From: Cordylochernes scorpioides
Lineage: Eukaryota; Arthropoda; Arachnida; Pseudoscorpiones; Chernetidae
Reading direction: 5' to 3'
DNA: 64,000 nucleotides
NCBI GenBank assembly: GCA_030710605.1
Contig: CP092880.1
Span: 352,862 to 416,861 of the forward strand
The number at the start of each line of letters is the position of its first letter. Position 1 is the stretch's first letter. The notes beneath the pieces are model-generated. The model did no database searches. It was not told where the DNA came from and saw only the letters and a program-made list of their open reading frames with translations. This document shows positions 11,002 through 19,819 of the stretch, piece after piece. The position numbers were made by a program, and so were the translations under genes.

Positions 11002-14000
11002 ATGGACAAACTCAAGAAAGCTTGTGAGACGAAAAAGAGGACTTTGGAAAGTGTTATTGCAGAAGCAGATGGCGAACTTGGAAAGCAAGAACCAAGCCTA
11101 GAAATGTTGATGTCTCTACGACCAAAGCTCCTCAGATGTAAAGACAGGTTCTTAATTGCCAGTGATTGTCTCATCGAACAACTGATAAAGGCGGATAGAG
11201 AAGATGAAGAAATTGAAGATGTCGATATCGTTCAAGCGAATCTATTTGGAAGGTCTGAAGGCGTTTTGCAAAAAATGGAACAATTACTAGCAAAACCAAC
11301 AGTAGACCGAGAATCAATAGTTTCCGGGGGGAACGAAGGAAAGTCAAATCTTCATCGACTTCCGAAGTTGGAACTACCGAAATTTGGAGGAGAAGCACGG
11401 GAGTGGCTGCAGTTCTGGTCAGCCTTTCAAACCGTCCACGATGATGACTTCATTTCGGCCTGTGTCAAGTTCCAATACTTACAAAATTGCATGATAAAGG
11501 GATCGGTGTCGGAGGAAATAGTTTCATCCTTTCCAAACTCAGCGGCAAATTATCCACTTGCCATCAGCACTCTTAAGGAACGTTTTGGCCGTGAAGACAT
11601 GTTGGTGGAAGTGTACGTAAGGGATTTGATTGCTATCACTTTGGAAAATGCTCATGGAAGGAACACGACACCTTTTTCGACTGTGTACGTTCGGTTATCA
11701 TCACAACTACGAGCGTTGGGATCTTTAGGAGTCACAACAGATAAATGCGCTGCTATTCTGTACCCCATGGTGGAATCAGCTTTACCTGAAGATCTCTTCG
11801 TCGCGTGGGAAAGGACTCGTCATCATCACAAGCCTGATGAAGATGGAAAGCATAATTCAAGTGAAGCCCTCCTGGAGAAGCTTATGGAATTCCTAAAACA
11901 CGAAGTTGAGGGAAGTGAAAGAATGCGTTTGGCTCGTCAACCGTTTTCGAGTTCGTATCCATCACAATTTAATCGAGATAAGCCGCCCAAGCCGAAGACA
12001 TCTGTCGCCACCGCTGCAAGTCTGGTAGTTGCTGATGGGAAGTCAAATAACGCTTATAAATGTGTATTTTGTGATGGAAAACATTGGAGTGAACAATGCT
12101 GTAAAGCCATGTCAATGTCTCTTGAAGCAAGAAGGAAAATAATTCAAGAGAAACAGTGTTGTTATTCTTGCTTGAAGCCCGGACACTTTTCCAAGTATTG
12201 CAGAAACGTTGTGAAATGTGTCATCTGTAGTAAAAAACACAGGGCAATCTTATGTCCAGTGTCAAAAGGCAGCCAAAAATCTGATGGGATTGAAGAGAGA
12301 AGTAAGAACATAAATGCATCCGTGGACATGTCGAATCAAATTCGGTGCCAAGATGTCTTACTTCAAACAATCATGGTAAAGATTAATGGCGAAAATAAAT
12401 CAAAAGTTGTTCGAGCAATGTTAGATAGTGGATCCCAGAACTCATATGTATTGGAACAAACTGCTTCCGAAGTTGGACTCACTATGCTCGGGAAAAAGGA
12501 AGTTGTACACTTACTATTTGGTGGAGTGAAATCGAGACCACAGCAGCACAAGCGGTATCGAATCTACATTTCTGATGTGGACTCCAAGTACAACTGCAAT
12601 TTTGAAGTACAAGACTGCTCAACGATTTGTAGTGCAATGCCTTCCGCTCAACCTACCGAATGGATGACGGAACTTCGATCAAAGGGAATTGACTTGGATG
12701 TCTATAGGTCGAACACGGAGATTGAACTACTACTAGGAGCAGACGTATACGCCAAGCTACTAACAGGAAAGAAAATAGAATTGGAATCTGGTCCCGTCGC
12801 TCTCGAAACGAAGCTGGGCTGGACTGTTAGTGGAAAGGTTTTGGGAAATGTTCAAACAACTAAATCTCAATCATCAGTTCTGTCATGCTTAGTCCGTGAT
12901 GCAACAATACAAGATCTTTGGAGATTAGATGTCATCGGTATCATGGAACCCATGAAGGAAAAGAGCAAAGAAGAGTTGGCAGTTGCAGCGTTGGAACATT
13001 TCAACCAAACAGTGAAACAGAATGAAGATGGTCGATATTCTGTCAATTTACCTTGGATAGGAGGACACCCACCACTCCCTAATTACAAGCTAATTTCGGA
13101 GAAGAAACTTGAATCTACTACTGCAAGATTAGAAAAGTTGGGAGTTTTGTCAACCTATCACGATGTTTTCAAGTCCTGGGAGGATGAAGGAATAATAGAG
13201 CGTGTCGATTCGGAATCTGGACATGTTCTGAGCCATCATGGAGTAATCAAACCAGAAAGCCAATCTACTCCTGTGCGTCCAGTATTCAATGCCTCATTTC
13301 GCACAAAAGGAAACCCTTCACTCAACGATTGTCTGGAAGTTGGACCAAATATGTTAGAAAACATTCCAGATATCATTACTCGTTTTCGTCTCGGTCCAGT
13401 GGCAGTAACTTCTGATATTAGAAAGGCATTCTTGCAAATCGAGGTCGCTGAAGAAGACAGAAACTACTTACAGTTTTGGTGGTACAAAAATCAGAAATTG
13501 GAAGAAAAGCAAATGTACCGTCATTGTCGTGTCGTCTTCGGAGTATCAAGTAGTCCTTTTCTTCTCGCTGCGGTAATTGATCATCACCTAAGCACTTATG
13601 AAGATGAATACAAGAAAACGATTGATATTCTGAGAAGGTCAATGTATGTTGACAATTGCGTCGCTTCCGTTGGATCAAAAGAAGATGCTTTGAAGTTCAA
13701 GGAAGAATCAGTTGAAATATTTGGAACAGCAAAAATGGACTTAAGAGAATGGGAAATTGGTCCATCGTCTGAAGAAAAGCAAGTACCCGTACTAGGTCTG
13801 TTTTGGAACCTGAGGACTGATGAGTTAACTTGTGATCTTAGGAGTTTTGCGAAGAAAATGGAACCGGGAAAAGTGACAAGAAGGAAGATATTATCGGCAG
13901 CTCATTCATTGTTCGACCCGATTGGATTCACTTGTCCGTTCACAATCATTCCTAAGATGTTACTTCAAGAATCTTATGGGGTCAAAGCTGGATGGGATAC

Positions 14001-16083
14001 AGACTTATCGGAAGACATCAGTCGAAGATTCAATGCATGGTTGAGTCAGTTAACTGAGGTGGACAAATTGAAAATTCCTCGCTGTGTTGTTCAATCTCAA
14101 GATAGAAGAACATGGACATTGCATGTTTTTGTGGACAGTAGCAACGCGGCGTTTGCAGCTTGTGCCTATTTACGAAGTGGATTTCCTGGGAGTGTTCAAG
14201 TTCAATTACTCATGGCTCGTTCGAGAGTAGCTCCTATGAAGAATACCACTATACCAAGGCTAGAATTGGTTGCATGTGAAATTGGATCTAGATTGGCTGT
14301 CCACATAAAATCAATGATGGAGTTCGAAGATATACCAATTACATTGTGGACAGACTCTACTACTGCTTTAGCATGGATTAAACGTGATATGAACTGGTCA
14401 GTGTTTGTCGCAGGAAGAGTAAAGAAGATTCGACAAAATTCAAGCGTAATTGATTGGAGGCACGTTCCTGGTAAAGAAAATCCTGCAGACATCCCCTCAC
14501 GTGGAGCTTCAATCTCACAATTGATTACTACTAGATGGTGGGAGGGACCAGTTTGGCTTAAGAAAGAAGAACAATTTTGGACACAGTCTGTAGAAAAGGA
14601 GTCAATCGAAGAAGTCAATAGTGAACTGAGAAAGGCAGTCGTCACACACTGCAACATAGAAAAGGGAGATATGTTGGCGAAGATCACTCAGTTCTCTAAT
14701 TATCACAAAATTCTTCGGATGGTTGCACACTGGAGAAGATTTCTGGATTGGCTGCAGAGAAAACGTTCAAACAAAATTACAAAAGGCCCTATTACGATGG
14801 AGGAAATGACATTAGCTGAAGAAAGGGTGATCAGATTGGTTCAGCAGTGCTCGTTCGAGGGAGTCAAGGATAAGAAATTCAAGAACCTGCGTGTTTATGA
14901 AGATGAAAGTGGACTCTTGCGGGTAAAGTGCCGTTTCGTCCCCGTGGAGAAAGTAGATGCACACTCTTATCCAATGGTGATGCCTTCGAATGGAGTTACA
15001 GGTCAGCTAATTTGGAGTTACCATCGACTAATGTGCCATGCTGGAGTTCAGTCATTGCATGCAAATTTGCGGGAAAGGTACTGGATTCTAAACAGCAGAC
15101 GCACAATTCGCAACGAAATTCGTCCGTGTGCACGTTGTCGTCGTTTCCGAGCACAGCCTTGCTATGTTGAAGAGGGACCTTTACCGAGGGACAGAGTTCG
15201 AGTGGGGCCAGCGTTTGATGTAACTGGAGTCGATATGACAGGTCCACTACATCTAAAAGGAAACAAAAAGTACTGGATTGCAATTTTTACCTGTGCTACT
15301 TACAGAGCAATCCATCTAGAGCTGTGTACTTCCCTTACTACGGAAACATTTATTGGAGCAATGCGCAGGTTCGTAGCTAGAAGAGGAAGACCATCTACGA
15401 TATACTCGGACAATGGATTAAACTTTGTTGGGTGCAAGAACCTGTTCAGTTCATTGGATTGGAACAAGATTGTGGAATATGGAGCAATCAATCGCATATC
15501 GTGGAAGTTCAATCCACCAACGGCCTGTTGGTGGGGAGGTTTTTGGGAGCGCATGATCGGGATCGTCAAGCAGCTACTTAGGTCAGTGTTGGGATCTGCA
15601 CGTGTCACTAACGAAGAATTACAGACACTGCTTTGTGACGTGGAAGCTGTAGTGAATAACCGTCCACTTACGTATGTATCAGAAGATGATGATGAATTGG
15701 CGCCTCTAACCCCAAACAAACTTATTAACAACTGTGGAAGCTCAATTTTACCAGAAGCCGATGAAGTAGAACGGGATTCAATGGTTTCTCGCTACCGAAA
15801 TATGCAAGCTTGTAGAGATGAACTTAGAGCCAGATTCACGAAGGAATACTTAGCAATGCTGGTTCATCATGGAAAAGCAAGAAAATCACGGAGGATTGAG
15901 GTAGGAGAAATAGTACTTATAGGAAACGATCAAAAGAGAAGGATTGCATGGCCATTAGGAAAAGTGGAGGAGGTGCTACCTGGGGCCGATGGACAAGTTC
16001 GAGTCGCAAGAGTGAAGACATCATCGGGAGTTTTTCTTCGTCCGGTACAGCGACTTTTTCCGTTAGAAATAAAACAAATTTAG
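11002..16083 (+). CDS. BEL/Pao Gag-Pol polyprotein (1693 aa)
   Basis: Uninterrupted polyprotein. I start at the ATG at 11002 (MDKLKKACETKK) because the frame upstream lies in the LTR and primer site. Order: Gag with the FGGEAREWLQFW region (near residue 120), three cysteine knuckles (about 353-419, including CYSCLKPGHFSKYC), aspartic protease (AMLDSGSQNSYV near 475), reverse transcriptase with the BEL-type YVDN at about 881-884, RNase H (FVDSSNAAFA near 1043), integrase zinc finger (CHAGVQSLHANL ... CARC near 1350-1380) and integrase core (DVTGVDMTGPL near 1410, SDNGLNFVG near 1470, then the conserved WKFNPPTACWWGGFWERM segment). The C-terminal segment after the integrase (LAPLTPNKLI) is usual for Pao elements. 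It makes virus-like particles, copies the element RNA and integrates it. No stop or frameshift seen. Confidence 0.95.
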   Translation: MDKLKKACETKKRTLESVIAEADGELGKQEPSLEMLMSLRPKLLRCKDRFLIASDCLIEQLIKADREDEEIEDVDIVQANLFGRSEGVLQKMEQLLAKPTVDRESIVSGGNEGKSNLHRLPKLELPKFGGEAREWLQFWSAFQTVHDDDFISACVKFQYLQNCMIKGSVSEEIVSSFPNSAANYPLAISTLKERFGREDMLVEVYVRDLIAITLENAHGRNTTPFSTVYVRLSSQLRALGSLGVTTDKCAAILYPMVESALPEDLFVAWERTRHHHKPDEDGKHNSSEALLEKLMEFLKHEVEGSERMRLARQPFSSSYPSQFNRDKPPKPKTSVATAASLVVADGKSNNAYKCVFCDGKHWSEQCCKAMSMSLEARRKIIQEKQCCYSCLKPGHFSKYCRNVVKCVICSKKHRAILCPVSKGSQKSDGIEERSKNINASVDMSNQIRCQDVLLQTIMVKINGENKSKVVRAMLDSGSQNSYVLEQTASEVGLTMLGKKEVVHLLFGGVKSRPQQHKRYRIYISDVDSKYNCNFEVQDCSTICSAMPSAQPTEWMTELRSKGIDLDVYRSNTEIELLLGADVYAKLLTGKKIELESGPVALETKLGWTVSGKVLGNVQTTKSQSSVLSCLVRDATIQDLWRLDVIGIMEPMKEKSKEELAVAALEHFNQTVKQNEDGRYSVNLPWIGGHPPLPNYKLISEKKLESTTARLEKLGVLSTYHDVFKSWEDEGIIERVDSESGHVLSHHGVIKPESQSTPVRPVFNASFRTKGNPSLNDCLEVGPNMLENIPDIITRFRLGPVAVTSDIRKAFLQIEVAEEDRNYLQFWWYKNQKLEEKQMYRHCRVVFGVSSSPFLLAAVIDHHLSTYEDEYKKTIDILRRSMYVDNCVASVGSKEDALKFKEESVEIFGTAKMDLREWEIGPSSEEKQVPVLGLFWNLRTDELTCDLRSFAKKMEPGKVTRRKILSAAHSLFDPIGFTCPFTIIPKMLLQESYGVKAGWDTDLSEDISRRFNAWLSQLTEVDKLKIPRCVVQSQDRRTWTLHVFVDSSNAAFAACAYLRSGFPGSVQVQLLMARSRVAPMKNTTIPRLELVACEIGSRLAVHIKSMMEFEDIPITLWTDSTTALAWIKRDMNWSVFVAGRVKKIRQNSSVIDWRHVPGKENPADIPSRGASISQLITTRWWEGPVWLKKEEQFWTQSVEKESIEEVNSELRKAVVTHCNIEKGDMLAKITQFSNYHKILRMVAHWRRFLDWLQRKRSNKITKGPITMEEMTLAEERVIRLVQQCSFEGVKDKKFKNLRVYEDESGLLRVKCRFVPVEKVDAHSYPMVMPSNGVTGQLIWSYHRLMCHAGVQSLHANLRERYWILNSRRTIRNEIRPCARCRRFRAQPCYVEEGPLPRDRVRVGPAFDVTGVDMTGPLHLKGNKKYWIAIFTCATYRAIHLELCTSLTTETFIGAMRRFVARRGRPSTIYSDNGLNFVGCKNLFSSLDWNKIVEYGAINRISWKFNPPTACWWGGFWERMIGIVKQLLRSVLGSARVTNEELQTLLCDVEAVVNNRPLTYVSEDDDELAPLTPNKLINNCGSSILPEADEVERDSMVSRYRNMQACRDELRARFTKEYLAMLVHHGKARKSRRIEVGEIVLIGNDQKRRIAWPLGKVEEVLPGADGQVRVARVKTSSGVFLRPVQRLFPLEIKQI

Positions 16084-16142
16084 ATTGGCCTCTACTATAG
16101 CCAAGAAAATATAGTATTAGAATTTAATTTATCAATTAAATT

Positions 16143-16153
16143 GGTGGGAGGAA
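16143..16153 (+). promoter_or_regulatory. Polypurine tract of BEL element
   Basis: ggtgggaggaa lies immediately before the 3' LTR, the expected plus-strand priming site. Confidence 0.6.
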
Positions 16154-16513
16154 TGTTAGTGAAAGGCACGCCCGCGCGACGAAGAGATCTTCAGTTTTCA
16201 ACCAACACCACCGCCGAGGGACGGTGGCGACGTCACGGTCGGCGCGCATGCGCGGCGGCGGCGGTCACGTGGGAAGCACGGGCGTGGGCCCTTCGAATTC
16301 TGACGGCCAACACGGACTGACTTCCTTCCCAATCCATCCTTTTCAATCGAACATTTTTTAACTTCTTTAATTACTAAAATTAATTTGTAACATAATATTT
16401 ATATCTATATTTATCCTGAATAAAATTTAAAATATCAAGGATGATTAATTGAATCATTCTTTCAATACCAAACGAACCTGTCATAGTGTACCATTCAAAA
16501 AGTGTACCGAATA
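16154..16513 (+). repeat. BEL 3' LTR
   Basis: Same length (360 bp) and, by eye, same sequence as the 5' LTR; followed by the TSD atagt. Confidence 0.9.
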
Positions 16514-16693
16514 ATAGTTTTTTGGCGTATATATATATATAAGGTCTATAGTTCCTAGTCCAGGTTGAGTAAGATCCTGGACCTAAACACTCCAGGATGT
16601 ATGAAATTCAGGCCTTATTTGTAGGATACCATATCAACTCGTATCCTTCAGTTCTTCATACCACCGCGCTCTGTTATCAGTTGATTCAACAAT

Positions 16694-16953
16694 TGTTACG
16701 CAAACTTTGACTTTAATCATCATCGATGCTACGTCACTACTATTACAAAGCTTCCAACTTCTACCTTCAACCTTTCTGTTATGTTTTATCGCTAGCTTGT
16801 GTTAACAATATTTGTATTGGAACAAGTCGTTCCTTAAATAAATATATATTTGTTTATATCTAAAGGGATGTCCTCGTAACTACAACATACGTGAGTACAA
16901 AAAACAACTAGAAATCCTTAAAAGAAACATCGTATTTTGCTAAGCCTATATCA
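16694..16953 (+). repeat. Outer copia 5' LTR
   Basis: TGTTACGCAAACTTTGACTT start, ATATCA end. Contains a ccttaaataaatat polyadenylation-like stretch. Aligns with 24129-24386 with several substitutions and small indels. Confidence 0.88.
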
Positions 16954-16955
16954 AT

Positions 16956-16972
16956 TTGGTAGCAGAGCGTGG
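16956..16972 (+). promoter_or_regulatory. Primer-binding site of outer copia
   Basis: ttggtagcagagcgtgg resembles the methionine-tRNA primer site (tggtatcagagc) of many copia elements and sits just after the LTR. Confidence 0.6.
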
Positions 16973-17071
16973 TTTGGGCGCGCAAATTGGACTAACCGCC
17001 AATTGATCCATTTAAATCAAAAAGAAATTAAATAATTGGACTAACCGCCAATTTAGAAAGAAAAAAATTGA

Positions 17072-19415
17072 ATGAAAATGGATACATATAACTTAGAAAA
17101 AATCGAACAGTTAACAGAAAACAACTATACAACGTGGTCCATGAAAATGGAAGCAATTCTAGATTCAAAAGATCTCTTCGAGGACGTAATTGTTAATGAC
17201 AAGCCAGACTTTACAAAAAAAAAAAAAAAAACTAGAATATGATATTTGGAAGAAAAAGAATCGGGAAGCATACAGCCTGATAATATTGTCACTTTCGGAT
17301 GACTTAACAATCATCTTTCGAGGCGATAAAAGGGCCAAAAGAATTTGGTACGACATAAAGAAAAGGTTTGAAGGATCTCTAGAAAATAAAAGGATAGACC
17401 TAATGTTGGATCTAGCCAGACTAAAATTGAACCCAAATGAAAATGTTAACATGTATATTGTACGAGCACAGAAACTGGCACAAGAGAGCGCCCAGCTAGG
17501 AAAGACTGTAACAGAAAGAGAACTTGTACGATACATTGTTGAAGGACTCACACCTAACTTTGACACGATCACAGCAGCACTGTCAATAAACAGAGAAATC
17601 TCCTTACCAGACTTGAGACAAGCTCTACTGGATTTCGAGAAGAAAAGACAGGACAGAATCAAAAATCACGAAAATGCTTTCAGATCATCAGGCAACCAAT
17701 TCAAAGAAAAGTCATGCTACATTTGCAAAAGAAAAGGACATTTCAAGAAAGACTGTTGGTTCAACCCTAACAACAAAGGAAATAAAAATAATACAACAAA
17801 CAAAAATAACATGGCCAGTACAAGGAACTACCATAAAGGATCAAAACAAAACAAAGACACGGCCAGATCAGCAATCCAAGAACGAACGGAGGAACCATCC
17901 CAACGAAGAAACTCCACTTCAGAATACGCACTACATGTAATCACAAGGGAGGACGTGTGGATAATTGATTCTGCGTGCACAAGCCACATGACTTCCCATG
18001 GTGAATGGATCGAGCACAAGACGGAGGAGAGAAGAAGCATACAAGTGGCGGAAGAAGGGAGACACATCGAATCTGCCTCATCAGGATCAATCCAAGCTAC
18101 TGTACAAGGTAAGGACAAACTTAACAACGCTGTAACCCTGCATAATGTCCTCCATGTACCACACCTGAAACGAAATCTAATGTCCATTCCAAGCGTAGTA
18201 AGAAGAGGGAACTCTGTTCTTTTGAATTCTGAAGGAGCATACATATACTCTTCTGATGACAAGCTAATAGGAACAGGAAACTTTGATGGTAACATGTACA
18301 CATTGAACCTATCACGCTTATCTGAAGCAACTCATGTTCCAAATGAACATTGCTTGATTTCAAAGGATGATTCTAGGACTGCATGGCACAGAAGGTTAGG
18401 ACATCCTAGTGACAACAAATTAGACCTGATTTTGAAGAACAATCTTCTAAAAGGCTTGGACACTATAAATGGTACCCTTGATCAATGTGATGCTTGCTCC
18501 TTGGGAAAAATGACCGAAGTACCCTATGTTCACACAGATAGCAATCAGGAAAGCTACCCCTTTGAAGCCATTTATGTCGATCTCTGTGGTCCAATGAGAA
18601 TAAACTCCTTGGGTGGAAGTAAATATTTCTTGACCATCGTAGATGGATTTTCTAGGAGAATATTTGTAGAATTTCTCAAAGATAAACTCTCAGCAGCAGA
18701 AGTTTTGAAGAAGTTTATTGTAAAGAGAGAAAACGAGCTAAACTCAAAACTAAAACGACTTAGAACAGATAACGGAACAGAATTTATCAATAAAAACCAT
18801 GAAACCTTCATAGAATCCAAAAGAATTAAACATGAACTAACTACACCGTACACCCCAAGAAGCAATGGGAGAGTTGAAAGAGCTAACAGAACACTATTAG
18901 ACAAAGGCCGAACACTTCTGGCAGACTCCCAATTACCCCTACACTTCTGGGCAGAAGCTGTGAATACAGCTGCATATCTGTACAATCTAACTCCCACAAC
19001 CAATGACCCAGACACTACCCCTATGGAAAAATGGAAAGGTAAAAAGCCATCCGTCTCTCACATCATGAGATTTGGTTGTGAAGTTTTCTATAAACTCGAG
19101 AATCACCAAAGACACAAACTAGAAGCTAAATCTAAGAGAGGAATATTTGTGGGCTATTCAAGATGCAGAAGAGCTTATCGAGTATTTGATATCACAGCGA
19201 GAGTCATTCTTGAACCGCAGACATTTACTTCAGAGAGAACAATAATGTCATCTCGGAAGAAAAACAAAGTGATAATAATACGGACACTGACACATATTTC
19301 TTCATTCAGGAGGATGAACAACTGGACAATCATGTTCTATCAGATGTTGATATTAAAGAGCCAGCACCAGATACCATGATCAACAGACAGACAGAGTCAA
19401 GTGGATCAGACAGAC
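17072..19415 (+). pseudogene. Outer copia gag-protease-integrase region
   Basis: Gag starts at ATG 17072 (MKMDTYNLEKIEQL) and changes frame inside a long A-run at 17214-17230, then continues open from 17190 to 19379. Visible: Gag_pre-integrase-type N-terminus, CYICKRKGHFKKDC knuckle near 17716, protease WIIDSACTSHMT near 17961 (DSA instead of the usual DSG/DTG), integrase zinc finger HRRLGHPSDNK...CDACSLGK near 18390-18510, integrase core with DLCGP, RTDNGTEF and NGRVERANR between about 18570 and 18890. A second frameshift lies near 19235. The nested element interrupts the linker before RT. Not functional. Confidence 0.85.
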
Positions 19416-19624
19416 TGCTGGAACCCTGGCGGCGGACGGTTGGCTTCGGTAACACTAGAGCTGACTCACTTCCTGCCGATGTTGTAACCCTACCTGCGGC
19501 GTTGCCACGCCATTCCTTCTCTCCATGTGTGTTTACTTTTAATCTATATATATTCCCTTTGCCTTTTAGTTAATTAAAGTATAATTAACGTTGAGCGCTG
19601 TGTGTAATCAATTGGAATACAACA
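19416..19624 (+). repeat. Nested copia 5' LTR
   Basis: TGCTGGAACCCTGG start, GAATACAACA end (TG...CA). Confidence 0.9.
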
Positions 19625-19633
19625 TAGATTATG

Positions 19634-19753
19634 AGACTGAAGAAGCGCAAGGATTAAAACGTCAGACTGAAGAAGCGCAAGGATTAAAATGTAAGACTGA
19701 AGAAGCGCAAGGATTAAAACGTCAGACTGAAGAAGCGCGAAGCCTAAAACGTG
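19634..19753 (+). repeat. Four 30-bp tandem repeats in the copia leader
   Basis: Unit agactgaagaagcgcaagg followed by attaaaacgtc, four times, in the leader between the 5' LTR and the gag ATG. Units 1-3 are nearly identical; unit 4 is diverged (gcgcgaagcct). Confidence 0.8.
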
Positions 19754-19819
19754 AGTAACAAAATTTCCTTTGATTACTTGGAACATCCTTTTTTTTCTAC
19801 TTGCCAAATATTTTGTAAA

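Larger units (their letters stand above)
10615..16513 (+). mobile_element. BEL/Pao LTR retrotransposon, apparently intact
   Basis: Two 360-bp LTRs (10615-10974 and 16154-16513) that look identical by eye enclose one long gag-pol frame. Flanked by a 5-bp TSD, atagt, at 10610-10614 and 16514-16518, the length expected for BEL/Pao. A primer-binding site follows the 5' LTR and a purine tract precedes the 3' LTR. Matching LTRs plus an unbroken frame mean a recent insertion that may still be active. Confidence 0.92.

Noticed and set aside
16979..17060. Duplicated ggactaaccgccaatt in the outer copia leader as a regulatory element
   Set aside because: Only two copies in a degenerate element, with no sign of function beyond a weak hairpin.
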